A DNA stretch of 64,000 nucleotides from Pseudonocardia cypriaca (GCF_006717045.1 NZ_VFPH01000001.1:1116001-1180000), one strand, 5' to 3'. Shown: positions 41,348 to 50,398, counted from the first letter of the stretch. Notes: generated from the letters alone by a model not told the origin. Translations and numbers: made by a program.

Positions 41348-41564
41348 GTCGTGCAAGGCAGACGTCGCCATTCCGGGACGGCGTGGACATGCGTGGTGAC
41401 CGGGCCGCGACTGTCGAGGCCCCAGCCGGTGCCCGCGGACAACAGGCGCGCTGCGCTGGAGCTGAGCTCGCCGAGCTGGTGCGGTTCCGGCACGATCGGG
41501 CGTGCGGCGGACGGAGAGCGACGCATGGGTCGTTGACGTACGCCGCAGGAACTCGAGGTGACGA

Positions 41565-42398
41565 ATGTGCCGCTGGCTCGGCTACTTCGGGAGCCCGATC
41601 CTGCCCAAGGAGCTCATCTCCGACCCGGAGCGCTCGCTCATCGAGCAGAGTAGGCGGGCCGGGCCGCACATGTCCGCCACGAACGGAGACGGGTTCGGCT
41701 TGGGCTGGTACGGGCCGCGTGACCGCCCGACGCTCTTCCGCAGCGCGACGCCCGCATGGGGCGACGAGAACCTGCGCGAGCTGACAGCGGCGATCGAGTC
41801 ACCGCTGTTCCTGGCGCACGTCCGGGCCGCCACCGGAACGCCGGTGCAGCAGACCAACTGCCACCCGTTCCGCTACGGGCGTTGGCTCTTCGTGCACAAC
41901 GGATACATCGCCGACTACCAGCGCCTGCGACGTGATCTCCTGTACGCGGTCCACCCCGGCCTCTTCACCAACATCAAGGGCTCCACCGACTCGGAGCTGA
42001 TGTTCCACCTCGCCCTGACCTTCGGCCTCGAGGACGATCCGATCGGCGGACTGGAGCGGATGGCGGGCCACGTCGAGGCGCTCGGCGCCGCCCGAGGGGT
42101 GGCCGAGCCGCTGCAGATGACGATCGGGTTGTCCGACGGCGAGCGGCTCTACGCCGTCCGTTACGCGAGCGGCCCCGTCGTCAACACCCTGTACGTCAGC
42201 GAGGACATCGAGGCGCTCCGCAGGCTCTACCCCGCCGAGGAGCGGCTCGCCCACTTCGGCGACGAGGCACGGGTGGTCGTCTCCGAGCCGCTCATCGCCC
42301 TGCCGGACCTGTGGCACGAGGTGCCGTCGTCCAGTGCGCTGGTCGTTCAGAAGGGCCCGGACGAGGAGCGGCCGTTCCGGCCCCGACCGGCCGAGTGA
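41565..42398 (+). CDS. class II glutamine amidotransferase (EgtC/YafJ-like)
   Basis: 277 residues with an N-terminal nucleophile amidotransferase fold: after Met removal the catalytic residue is Cys2 (MCRWLGYFG). NGDGFGLGWYG (about 40-50), FLAHVRAATG (about 85-94), NCHPF and FVHNG follow in the canonical order. The family includes EgtC, which removes glutamate in ergothioneine synthesis, but no other egt genes are present, so a YafJ-like general role is more cautious. ATG 41565 follows GAGGTG. The 217 bases before it hold no recognisable gene. It converges on mtnK. Confidence 0.84.
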   Translation: MCRWLGYFGSPILPKELISDPERSLIEQSRRAGPHMSATNGDGFGLGWYGPRDRPTLFRSATPAWGDENLRELTAAIESPLFLAHVRAATGTPVQQTNCHPFRYGRWLFVHNGYIADYQRLRRDLLYAVHPGLFTNIKGSTDSELMFHLALTFGLEDDPIGGLERMAGHVEALGAARGVAEPLQMTIGLSDGERLYAVRYASGPVVNTLYVSEDIEALRRLYPAEERLAHFGDEARVVVSEPLIALPDLWHEVPSSSALVVQKGPDEERPFRPRPAE

Positions 42399-42436
42399 GC
42401 CGGCGATCGAGCAGCGGACCGCCGCCGGGGCCCGGC

Positions 42437-43684
42437 TCAGCGGGTCGCGGTGGCGCGCAGCAGCTCGCCCGCGATCTCCTCCGCGCGCCGTGGCGCGGGG
42501 TCGGCCGGGAACTCGCGGACCCACCGGCGGGCCGTGCGCAGCACCCCGCGGGCGGCGCCCTCGCGCAGCGGCGGCGGCAGCGTCTCGACGTCGGTGGTCT
42601 TGGCCAGCCCGACGATGCGGCGGGTCATCTTCGCCGCCCCGAAGAGCCACGCCTCGCCGCGCCAGGTGGCGAGCAGGTGCTCGCGCAGGTCGGCGCGGAA
42701 CATGCGCGGGTCGGCGAGGCCGTGCTCCCACCGGGCGCGGAACTCGGCCTCGAACGCGTCCCAGGTGCGCGTGCACAGCCCGAGGGCCCAGGTCGCGCGG
42801 TCGTCGTCGCCCAGTGCCGTGGCGCGGGCGGCGGCGATCACGTAGTTCGCCCACAGCGCGCCCAGGTCGAACGCGACGGGGCCGTAGAAGGCGAACTCGG
42901 AGTCGAACGCCTTCGCGGAGTCGACGGGACCTCCGGTCCCGTCGGCGGCCCGCACCATCACCGAGCCGGTGTGCAGGTCGCCGTGCACCAGCGCCTCGGC
43001 GCGGGTCATGAACGCCCACTTCGCCCGGCCCATGGCCGCCACCATGTCCTGGTCGGCGGCGAGCTCCGCGGCGTCGGGCTCGTTGGCCGGCAGGACGCTG
43101 TTGCGGCCCGCGTCGACGTAGGGCTCGGTGAACACCAGGTCCTCGGTGATCAGGCACAGCTCCGGGTTGACGGCGGCGGCCAGAGTGGCGGCGCGTTCCC
43201 CCGCGTCCATTCCGAGCACCGACGTGCCGAGAGCGACGGCGGCGACGTAGCGGCCCATCGCCTCGGCGGCGCCGTCGTGGCGCAGCCCGTCGTTGAGCGC
43301 GGTGCGCCAGACCCGGTGGTCGGACAGGTCCTCCAGCGCGAGGACGTAGCGCTCGGCGTCGTAGTCGTAGAGCTCGGGCACGAGGCCGGGGGCGAGCTGC
43401 CCGTGCAGGCGCAGCGCCTCGGCCTCGTGGCGCGCCCGGTCCGGGGTGAGCCGCCAGCTCGGGCCGACCAGCCGCACGTAGGGCAGCGCCTGCTTGAGCA
43501 CCAGGCCGCAGCCGGCGCCGTCGGTGAGCACGAACACGAGGTTGAGGTTGCCGTCGCCGATCTCGCGCACCGACCGGACGTCGTCGGCGTCGATGCGCCC
43601 GGCGAGCGCGGGGCGGGTCCGCACGTACGCGACGGCGGTGTCGGGCGTCAGGATCTCGTAGGGAGCGTCGATGCTGGTGGTCAT
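42437..43684 (-). CDS. mtnK: S-methyl-5-thioribose kinase
   Basis: 415 residues of the APH/choline-kinase fold. GDGNLNLVFVL (about 43-53) forms the nucleotide loop. The catalytic loop is VHGDLHTGS at 233-241 (Asp236), and the Mg-binding AFDSEFAFYGP at 259-269 contains Asp261 and Glu263; both are diagnostic of MtnK. It phosphorylates methylthioribose with ATP to methylthioribose 1-phosphate, the substrate of MtnA encoded at the other end of this operon. It is the last gene, 8 bp after the permease. Start ATG 43684; the frame upstream overlaps the permease gene and is not used. Confidence 0.9.
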   Translation of the reverse strand: MTTSIDAPYEILTPDTAVAYVRTRPALAGRIDADDVRSVREIGDGNLNLVFVLTDGAGCGLVLKQALPYVRLVGPSWRLTPDRARHEAEALRLHGQLAPGLVPELYDYDAERYVLALEDLSDHRVWRTALNDGLRHDGAAEAMGRYVAAVALGTSVLGMDAGERAATLAAAVNPELCLITEDLVFTEPYVDAGRNSVLPANEPDAAELAADQDMVAAMGRAKWAFMTRAEALVHGDLHTGSVMVRAADGTGGPVDSAKAFDSEFAFYGPVAFDLGALWANYVIAAARATALGDDDRATWALGLCTRTWDAFEAEFRARWEHGLADPRMFRADLREHLLATWRGEAWLFGAAKMTRRIVGLAKTTDVETLPPPLREGAARGVLRTARRWVREFPADPAPRRAEEIAGELLRATATR

Positions 43685-43692
43685 GTGGAACC

Positions 43693-44760
43693 TCAGATGA
43701 CGGCGGCGGGCGCGTAGCGGGAGCGGCGGCGCGACAGCGTGAACGAGAACAGCAGGGCGAGCAGCAGGACGATCCCCTTGACGATGTCCTGGCCGTAGTA
43801 GGGGAAGCCGGTGATCGTCAGGCCGGTGATGAGGATGCCCACGAGCACGGCGCCGAGGATCGTGCCCCACGCGTTGGGCCGGCCGAGCCCGAGCACCGAG
43901 GTGCCGACGAGGGCGACGGCCACGGCGTCGAGCAGCAGCGAGTTGCCGGCGCTGATGTCGCCCTGGCCGATCCGCGAGGACAGGATGAGCCCGCCGATCG
44001 CGGCGAACACGCCGGACAGGACGTAGGCGAGCGCCCGGTAGCGGCCCACCCGGACGCCGGCCAGCCGGGACGCCTCCGGGTTGGCGCCGACCGCGTACAT
44101 GAGCCGGCCCCAGCGGGTGCGGGTGAGGAAGAACCAGGTGGCGACGGCCAGCACGCCCACGATGAGCACCGGCAGCGGCACCGGGCCGACGAACGCGCGG
44201 TCGATCGCGAGGAAGTCGGGGGTGAACCGGCCGGGCGCCACACTCCCGTCGCGCAGCACCATCCCGGACGACACCGACTGCCCGTCCACCGGCACGAGCT
44301 TGAGGCCCATGACGACGAACATCGAGGCCAGCGTCGCGAGCAGGTCGGGGATCCGCAGCACGACGATGAGCAGTGCGTTCACCGCGCCGATCAGCGCGCC
44401 TGCGAGCAGCACCAGCGCGATCGCGATGCCGCCCACCTGCGCGTAGATGACCATCGTCATCGCCGAGATCGTGACGGACATGCCGGCGACGGCGCCGACG
44501 GACAGGTCGAGCCCGCCGACCACCATCGTGAGCGTCACCCCGAGCCCGACGACGGCCACCACGGAGGCGAACTTCAGCATCGAGAACAGCGTGCTCGGCT
44601 GCCGGAAGCTCTCCTCGGTGGCGGCGAAGAACACGAACAGCACCACCGTGATGGCGATGAAGCCGTAGCGGACGGCGAGCTCGCGCACGCCCGGCTGGGG
44701 CTCGGGCGGCGCTGCCGCCCCGGTCGCTCCCCGCACCGTCTCGGTCTTCGGCAGAACCAC
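43693..44760 (-). CDS. ribose-type ABC transporter permease (putative methylthioribose importer)
   Basis: 355 residues with about ten membrane segments of the BPD_transp_2/RbsC family. A polar N-terminal tail (1-28) precedes helix 1. The GGLDLSVGAVAGMS motif near 82-95 and the coupling segment GANPEASRLAGVRV near 223-236 are diagnostic. It forms the channel for the ATPase encoded immediately upstream (its stop abuts this start) and the lipoprotein before that. Placement between mtnA and mtnK indicates that the cargo is methylthioribose (inference). Confidence 0.87.
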   Translation of the reverse strand: MVLPKTETVRGATGAAAPPEPQPGVRELAVRYGFIAITVVLFVFFAATEESFRQPSTLFSMLKFASVVAVVGLGVTLTMVVGGLDLSVGAVAGMSVTISAMTMVIYAQVGGIAIALVLLAGALIGAVNALLIVVLRIPDLLATLASMFVVMGLKLVPVDGQSVSSGMVLRDGSVAPGRFTPDFLAIDRAFVGPVPLPVLIVGVLAVATWFFLTRTRWGRLMYAVGANPEASRLAGVRVGRYRALAYVLSGVFAAIGGLILSSRIGQGDISAGNSLLLDAVAVALVGTSVLGLGRPNAWGTILGAVLVGILITGLTITGFPYYGQDIVKGIVLLLALLFSFTLSRRRSRYAPAAVI

Positions 44761-46281
44761 TCAGGCCACCTCATCCTCGTGGAGCGCCGCCATCTGCGCG
44801 ACGATCCGGTCCCGGGTCACCTCGGCGGTGCGGGCGTCCAGCCGGGGCACGCCGTCGACCAGGACGACCACCCGGTCGGCCACCTCGAGCACCTCGTCGA
44901 CGTCCGCGGCGAGCACGAGCGCGGCGGACCCCCCGGCGGCCAGCTCGCGCACCCGCCGGGACAGGTCGTGGCGGGCGCCGATGTCGATGCCGCGGAACGG
45001 CTCGTCGAGCACCATCACCTGCGGCTGCCCGCGCAGCCACCGCCCCACAACGACCTTCTGCTGGTTGCCGCCCGACAGGGCGTCCACCCGCTGGTCGGCC
45101 GACGACGCCACCACGTCGAACTGCTGGACGACGGCCCGGCCGTCGGCGCGCTCCCGCCCGCGCTGCACGACGCCGCGCGGCGAGAGAACGCGCAGGAACG
45201 GCAGCGAGGCGGTGCGGGCGATCGACCAGCCGGGCAGCATCGCCTGCGCCGCGCGGTCCTCGGGCACCAGGAAGACCTCGCGGGTGACGGCGTCGGCGGG
45301 GGAGCCGGGGGCGTAGGGCCGTCCGCGCAGCAGCATCGTGCCCTCCGGGAACGGCTGCGCACCGAAGATCCCGAGCGCGAGCTCGCTCTTGCCGGCCCCG
45401 AGCAGCCCGACCACGCCGGTGACCTCGCCGCCGCGCACCGCGAGGTCGAACGGCGCGCTGCGGTCGAACAACCGCACCCCGCTCAGCTCGAGCACCACCT
45501 CGTCGCCGCGGCGGTCGTTCGGCTCGGCGAGTTCGGCGGCCCCGCGCTCGCCGAGCATGTCGCGCACGGCGGCCGGCCAGTCGAACGGGCGCTCCTGCTC
45601 GGAGCGGATGCTCCCGTCCCGCAGCACGGCGATCCGGTCGGCGAGCCGGTCGATCTCGCCGATGCGGTGGGACACGTAGAGCACGGCGACGCCGCCGCGG
45701 CGCATGTCGTCGATGACACCGAAGAGCCGGTCGGCCTCCGCGGCCGACAGCGCCGAGGTCGGCTCGTCGAGCACGAGCAGCCGCGGCCGGCGCGAGAGCG
45801 CCCTGGCGAGCAGCACGAGCTGCTGGTCGGCGATGCCCAGCTCGTGGACGTCGCGGCGCAGCACCGTGTCGCTCCAGTCGAGCCCGAGGCCGGCCGCGAC
45901 CTCCCGGGCCGCCGGCAGCAGGCGCCGCAGCGACCCGATGGGCGGCAGCTCGCCCTGCGCGATCTGCTCGAACAGCAGGTTCTCCGCCACCGACAGCCCC
46001 GGCACCACGCCCTCGTCGATGCGCTGGTGCACGGTCTCGATCCCGAGGCGCCGCGCGGCGAGCGGCCCGTCGGCGGTCACGAGCGGCGTGCCGGCCACGC
46101 TGATCGTCCCGTGCTGGAGCGGGTGCACCCCGGCCAGCACCTTGATCAGCGTGGACTTGCCGGCGCCGTTGGCGCCCATCAGCGCGAGCACCTCGCCTGC
46201 GTCCCACCCGATGCTGACCCCGCGCAGCACCGGGTTGCCGCCGAACGCGTGCCGCACGTCGTGCAGCTCGACCGTGCTCAT
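44761..46281 (-). CDS. sugar ABC transporter ATP-binding protein, RbsA-type
   Basis: 506 residues with two ABC domains, as in RbsA/MglA. The first has Walker A GANGAGKST at 36-44. The second has a GLLGAGKSE loop near 292-300 and the full signature LSGGNQQKVVVGRWL. The first domain's signature region is degenerate (ELGIADQQLVLLARAL), usual for this family, where one site is catalytically weak. It powers import through the adjacent permease. Its start is 10 bp after the binding-protein stop. Confidence 0.88.
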   Translation of the reverse strand: MSTVELHDVRHAFGGNPVLRGVSIGWDAGEVLALMGANGAGKSTLIKVLAGVHPLQHGTISVAGTPLVTADGPLAARRLGIETVHQRIDEGVVPGLSVAENLLFEQIAQGELPPIGSLRRLLPAAREVAAGLGLDWSDTVLRRDVHELGIADQQLVLLARALSRRPRLLVLDEPTSALSAAEADRLFGVIDDMRRGGVAVLYVSHRIGEIDRLADRIAVLRDGSIRSEQERPFDWPAAVRDMLGERGAAELAEPNDRRGDEVVLELSGVRLFDRSAPFDLAVRGGEVTGVVGLLGAGKSELALGIFGAQPFPEGTMLLRGRPYAPGSPADAVTREVFLVPEDRAAQAMLPGWSIARTASLPFLRVLSPRGVVQRGRERADGRAVVQQFDVVASSADQRVDALSGGNQQKVVVGRWLRGQPQVMVLDEPFRGIDIGARHDLSRRVRELAAGGSAALVLAADVDEVLEVADRVVVLVDGVPRLDARTAEVTRDRIVAQMAALHEDEVA

Positions 46282-46291
46282 CCCACGCCGC

Positions 46292-47410
46292 TCAGAACTC
46301 GACGACCGGGATCCAGTCGGCCGTGGCCACCTGGGTCATGTTCAGCTCCGGCAGCTGCTCGCGCAGCTGCGCGAGGTTGCGGACCTGCTTCTCGCGCAGG
46401 AAGTCCTGCGTGACGAGCGTGCCGGGGAACACGACCTCCTTGGTGCCCAGCTGCCCGGCGAGCTCCAGCGCCGTGGCGCGCACGACGGCCGCGCCGATCG
46501 CGTTCGGGTCGGTGGTGGCCGTGGCGACCCACGGGCTGCCCTCGGCCGTCATGACCTCGATGTCGGCGGTGGAGATGTCGACGCCGTAGACCTTGATCTC
46601 GCCCTCGCGCCCGTTCTGGCGCACCGCCGAGACCGTGCCCTTGGTCAGCTCGTCGTACGGCGCGAAGATGCCCGCGATGCCCGGGCTGGCCTTGAGCGCC
46701 GCGTCCACCAGCTGCGCGTTGTCGGTGGCGACGGAGTTGGTGAACTCGCCGACGAAGAACCGCTGGTCCCAGCCGTTCTGCTGGCGGACCTGCTCCCAGA
46801 CCGCGTGCCGGCGGTCCAGCGGGGCGATGCCGAGCACGTTGACGTAGCCGACGGGCTTGCCCTGGCCGAGGTCCTCGGTCATCTTGCCGAGGATCAGCGA
46901 CGCCAGGTTGGCGTCGTCCTGCGCGGTCTCCACCGCGTCCGGGGCGCAGGCGCTGATCTCCACGTCGTAGATCACGACCGGGAGGCGGGCCGCGAGCCCG
47001 TCGTTGATGAGCGGGCACATCGTGTCCGACTGGCCGTGGTCGACGATGATCGCCTGCACCCCGGACCCGATCGCGGTCTGCATGTCGGTGGCCTGGCGGG
47101 CGTTGTCGGCCTGGGCGTCGTAGACCTGCAGCTCGATGCCGAGCGCGGCCGCCTGCTGGCGGGCCCCGTTCGTCCACTGCTGGAAGTAGTCGCCCGCCCC
47201 GCTGTTCTGCACGAGGGCCACCCGCACCGGCTCGTCGCCCGCGAACGGGGCCGGCTGCGCGCCGGTGGCCTCCTGCACGGTTGCGGTCTCCGGCGCCGCG
47301 GCCTGCGGCCCGCCCGGACCGAGGTCCTGGGAGCAGCCGGCGAGCAGCAGGACCGGGCCCAGCAGCGCGACCGACAGGCGGGCGCGCGGCGGAAGTGTCG
47401 TCGTCGACAT
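46292..47410 (-). CDS. sugar-binding lipoprotein of ABC importer (putative methylthioribose receptor)
   Basis: 372 residues. A lipoprotein signal ends in LLAGC at 22-26, so Cys26 is lipidated and the protein faces outside. The mature part is a Peripla_BP_4 fold of the ribose/AI-2-binding type (VRVALVQNSGAGDYFQQWTNGA at about 62-83; later GIAGIFAPYDELTKG). It lies between mtnA (34 bp upstream) and the ATPase gene. Its likely ligand is methylthioribose or a related 5-thio-pentose; no binding residues can be assigned by eye. Confidence 0.87.
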   Translation of the reverse strand: MSTTTLPPRARLSVALLGPVLLLAGCSQDLGPGGPQAAAPETATVQEATGAQPAPFAGDEPVRVALVQNSGAGDYFQQWTNGARQQAAALGIELQVYDAQADNARQATDMQTAIGSGVQAIIVDHGQSDTMCPLINDGLAARLPVVIYDVEISACAPDAVETAQDDANLASLILGKMTEDLGQGKPVGYVNVLGIAPLDRRHAVWEQVRQQNGWDQRFFVGEFTNSVATDNAQLVDAALKASPGIAGIFAPYDELTKGTVSAVRQNGREGEIKVYGVDISTADIEVMTAEGSPWVATATTDPNAIGAAVVRATALELAGQLGTKEVVFPGTLVTQDFLREKQVRNLAQLREQLPELNMTQVATADWIPVVEF

Positions 47411-47444
47411 CTTCTGGACAGCTCCTTCGGGGGAGGGCGGGCTT

Positions 47445-48482
47445 CTACGCGGGTTGGTGGACCGCCCGCATGTCGGGGCGGATCTTGGGCTCCACGACGC
47501 CGTGCTCGGTGGTGACGGCGTCGATCAGGCGGGCCGGCGTCACGTCGAACGCCGGGTTGAACGCGCGGCTCCCGGCGGGGGCCGTCGCCACCCCGCCCCA
47601 GGAGACGACCTCAGCCGCGTCGCGCTCCTCGATGACGATGCCGGCACCGTCGGGCGTCGCGAGGTCGACGGTGGACCACGGAGCGGCGACGACGAACGGG
47701 ACGCCCGCGTCGGCGCAGGCCAGCGCGAGGCCGACGGAGCCGACCTTGTTGGCGGTGTCGCCGTTGGCGGCGATCCGGTCGGCCCCGATCACCACGGCGT
47801 CCACGAGGCCGCGCAGGATCGCGCCGGGTGCGGCGCTGTCGACCTGCACGACGTGGTCGATGCCGTCGGCCTGCAGCTCCCATGCGGTGAGCCGGGAGCC
47901 CTGCAGCAGGGGGCGCGTCTCGTCGACGTGCACGATCTCCAGAAGGCCGCGGGCATGCAGCTCGCGGACGACGCCGAGCGCCGTGCCCCAGGCGACCGTG
48001 GCCAGGGAGCCGGTGTTGCAGTGGGTCAGCACCCGCAGCGGCCGGCGGGGGCAGCGCTCGAGCAGCCAGTCGGCGCCCAGCTGCGACAGCCGCCGGTTCG
48101 CGATCTCGTCCTCGGCCACTACCCGCCGGGCCTCGGCCAGCACGGCCGCGTGCCCCTGCGGGACGAGCGGAAGCATCCGGTCCACCGCCCACGCGAGGTT
48201 GACCGCGGTGGGCCGGGCCGCGCGGAGGCGGCCGATCTCCTCGTGCAGCCGGGCGTCGTCCCAGCCCTCGCGGGCACCCTGCGCCATCGCGACGACCACG
48301 CCGAGGGCCCCGACCGCGCCGAGCGCGGGGGCGCCGCGGACGGCGAGGCGGCGGATCGCGTCGATCAGGGTCTCGACGTCGGCGGCCTCGAGGTGAGCCT
48401 CGGTGTCGGGCAGTCGGGTCTGGTCGAGCAGGCGGACGGCCGGGACCGCCCCGTCGAGCCACTCCACCGCGCGGACCGCCAC
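47445..48482 (-). CDS. mtnA: methylthioribose-1-phosphate isomerase
   Basis: 345 residues of the eIF2B-like family. Landmarks are RGAPALG (49-55), the catalytic cysteine Cys155 in LTHCNTGS and the catalytic aspartate Asp235 in IGADRIAANGDTANKVG. It converts methylthioribose 1-phosphate to methylthioribulose 1-phosphate in methionine salvage. GTG 48482 with GGAGG 5 bases upstream is preferred; the open frame extends into the operator region. It heads the minus-strand operon mtnA, binding protein, ATPase, permease, mtnK. Later salvage genes (mtnB, mtnC, mtnD) are not in the window. Confidence 0.9.
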   Translation of the reverse strand: MAVRAVEWLDGAVPAVRLLDQTRLPDTEAHLEAADVETLIDAIRRLAVRGAPALGAVGALGVVVAMAQGAREGWDDARLHEEIGRLRAARPTAVNLAWAVDRMLPLVPQGHAAVLAEARRVVAEDEIANRRLSQLGADWLLERCPRRPLRVLTHCNTGSLATVAWGTALGVVRELHARGLLEIVHVDETRPLLQGSRLTAWELQADGIDHVVQVDSAAPGAILRGLVDAVVIGADRIAANGDTANKVGSVGLALACADAGVPFVVAAPWSTVDLATPDGAGIVIEERDAAEVVSWGGVATAPAGSRAFNPAFDVTPARLIDAVTTEHGVVEPKIRPDMRAVHQPA

Positions 48483-48501
48483 GAGACCTCCAGGATCTGT
48501 C

Positions 48502-48567
48502 AGTCGTCCTACGACTCGCCGACACCGGACGCTATGGAGTTGTAGGACGACTGTCAACAGTTACCCT
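48502..48567. promoter_or_regulatory. two GntR operators and leaderless gntR promoter
   Basis: AGTCGT-CCT-ACGACT (48502-48516) is a perfect palindrome. AGTTGT-AGG-ACGACT (48538-48552) is a near copy. Together they also form a perfect 12-bp inverted repeat across 53 bp. The second covers the -35-like TTGTAG (48540-48545) of gntR, whose -10-like TACCCT (48562-48567) lies 7 bases before ATG 48575. The first lies 20 bases from mtnA. Confidence 0.65.
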
Positions 48568-48574
48568 GTTCGCC

Positions 48575-49318
48575 ATGTCTCTGGGGCCCGTGTCGACCTC
48601 GCTCGGTTCCCGCACCTCGCTGGCCCGCCGACTCGCCGAGGACGTGCGGTCCCGGATCATGTCCGGGGAGTACGCGCCGGGCGAGCGGCTGCCGAGCGAG
48701 GCCGAGCTGGTGCGCCACTACGAGGTCTCGCGGGTCACCGTGCGCACGGCGCTGCGCACGCTGGAGGCCCAGGGCCTGGTCGACGTGCGACACGGATCGG
48801 GCTCGTTCGTCAGCGACTTCGGGGCCGGCATCCGCGCCGGACTGCAGGAGCTGCGCTCGATCAGCGACACGATCCGCGAGATGGGCCACGAACCGGGGAT
48901 GGAGCGGCACGCGATGCAGCGGCGGCCGGCCACCGCCACGGAGGCCGCGAAGCTCGGCGTCGACGTGGGCACCGAGGTGCTCGCCGTCGAGCGGATGATC
49001 CTCGCCGACGGGCAGGCGGTGGCGTTCTCCTACGACGTGGTCCCGGTCGCCGGGTTCTCGCCGGCGCTCGTGGACCAGCTCGGCACCGGCAGCCTGTTCG
49101 CCACGCTGCACGAGGCGGGCCTGATGCCGGCCCGCGCGCTCGCCGAGGTGCACGCGATCAGCGACGAGTCGATCGGGTGGGGCCCGCAGAAACCGGTGCC
49201 AGGGCTGTACGTCCTGCTGGACCAGGTGCACTTCAGCCGGCGGGGGAGCGCGGTCGCCTACAGCCGCACCTACTTCGTCGAGGGCCGGTTCCAGTTCGTG
49301 GTGCTGCGCACCAACTGA
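48575..49318 (+). CDS. GntR-family regulator with UTRA domain (HutC subfamily)
   Basis: 247 residues. A winged helix (about 14-82) includes LAEDVRSRIMSGEYAPGERLPSEAELVRHYEVSRVTVRTAL split over residues 20-60, then a UTRA/chorismate-lyase-like sensor (about 90-240). It is divergent from mtnA; two palindromic copies in the shared spacer suggest control of the salvage operon and itself. Methylthioribose or a phosphorylated intermediate is the expected effector (inference). ATG 48575 has no Shine-Dalgarno site but a -10 box at leaderless distance. Confidence 0.86.
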   Translation: MSLGPVSTSLGSRTSLARRLAEDVRSRIMSGEYAPGERLPSEAELVRHYEVSRVTVRTALRTLEAQGLVDVRHGSGSFVSDFGAGIRAGLQELRSISDTIREMGHEPGMERHAMQRRPATATEAAKLGVDVGTEVLAVERMILADGQAVAFSYDVVPVAGFSPALVDQLGTGSLFATLHEAGLMPARALAEVHAISDESIGWGPQKPVPGLYVLLDQVHFSRRGSAVAYSRTYFVEGRFQFVVLRTN

Positions 49319-49343
49319 GCAGGCAGCGGTGGCGGCGACGCCG

Positions 49344-49982
49344 TCAGGTCGGGAAGCCGGACCGCCGCGCTGCCTCCGCCCGGTACCGCCCGGGTGTGGT
49401 GCCGAACTCCCTCTCGAAGGCGTGCGAGAGCGCGTACGGACTGCCGTAGCCGACCCGGCCGGCGATGCTGGCCAGGGTGTCCGGGGTATCCCGGAGGAGG
49501 CCGGCGGCGAGGATCAGGCGCCACCACGTCAGGTAGGACATCGGCGGACGGCCGACCAACGCGGTGAACCGGCGCGACAGCGTGGGGCGCGAGGCGCCCG
49601 CCGCAGCAGCCAGGCGGTCGATCGTCCACGGGGCCGCCGGATCCGAGTGGACGGCCCGGAGCGCGGCGGCCGTGACCGGGTCACCCAGTGCGCCGGGCCA
49701 GGATCCACAAGTGGCCTCGGCCATCCAGGAACGGATCATGTAGACGAGCAGGAGGTCGAGCAGGTTCGGGAGCGCGACGCACGAACCGGGCCGCACCTGG
49801 TCCAGCTCGCCGGACAGCAGGTCGATCGCCGCGCGGAGCTCGAGGTGACGGCCCACCCGGTTGGGCAGGTGGACGACATCGGGCAGCTCCGCCATGAGCG
49901 GGTGCAGGCGGCTGCAGTCGAGCCAGTACTTGCCGCAGAGCAGCTCCGTCTCGTCGCGCGCCCCGGTCTCCGCGGGCCACAC
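49344..49982 (-). pseudogene. AraC-family regulator, 5'-truncated
   Basis: About 212 codons remain. From ETELLCGKYW onward the sequence follows the end of a Cupin_6 domain, then a linker and a complete C-terminal AraC double HTH (about 110-205; WTIDRLAAAAGASRPTLSRRF, then SIAGRVGYGSPYALSHAFEREFG). The first roughly 90 residues of the cupin domain are missing; a stop codon (TGA at 49989-49991 on the minus strand) lies just upstream of GTG 49982. On the other side of the break lies the C-terminal part of an MBL hydrolase in the opposite direction. It may still make a DNA-binding fragment, but as a regulator it looks broken. Confidence 0.7.
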
Positions 49983-50307
49983 CCCCGGTCACTCCGTCCT
50001 GCGGCTGGCGTCCGGCAGCGACCGGGCGGTCTTCGTCGGCGACCTGCTGCACAGCCCGCTGCAGATCGTCGGCCCCTGCTTCAACAGCAGCGCCTGCGTG
50101 GCACCGGAGCAGGCGGTCGCGAGCCGCCGTCGGGTCCTGCAGCGGGCGGTCGACGAACGGGAGCTGCTGGTCCCCGGGCACTTCGGTGGGGCGGGCGCCC
50201 TGGAGATCCGGCAGGAGAACGGCCGGTTCGCGCTCGGGGCGTGGGCCCCGTTCACCGCTGCGCGACTGCTGCGCCCCACCAAGACCGCGGACGGCCCGCG
50301 GGAGTGA
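49972..50307 (+). pseudogene. MBL-fold hydrolase, C-terminal fragment
   Basis: A plus-strand frame begins mid-domain at GHTPGHS (49975 onward) and continues through VFVGDLLHSPLQI, an ERELLVPGHFGG metal region and a normal-looking end at 50307. These are the third to last metal motifs of a metallo-beta-lactamase-fold hydrolase. The N-terminal part with HxHxDH is absent and the frame runs back into the opposed AraC fragment. No start codon with a ribosome site is evident. It is best read as the remnant of a gene once divergent from the AraC gene. Confidence 0.65.
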
Positions 50308-50398
50308 GCGGGGCGAGCAGCGGGAGCGACGCACCTGCGTGTCGCCTCGGACAGTGGTGCGGCGGGTCGAGGAGACGTACCCGAAGCAGGCGACCGCG

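Noticed and set aside
41348..41564. 217-base spacer between the membrane protein and the amidotransferase
   Set aside because: Frames are open on both strands, as usual at this GC content, but none shows a motif or ribosome site.
42399..42436. GAGCCGG/CCGGCTC pair between convergent genes as a terminator
   Set aside because: The loop would be about 30 bases and no T-tract follows; stem support is poor.
42437..48482. The ABC importer as an autoinducer-2 or ribose system
   Set aside because: No lsrK, lsrR, rbsK or rbsD is present, whereas mtnA and mtnK with diagnostic motifs frame the transporter.
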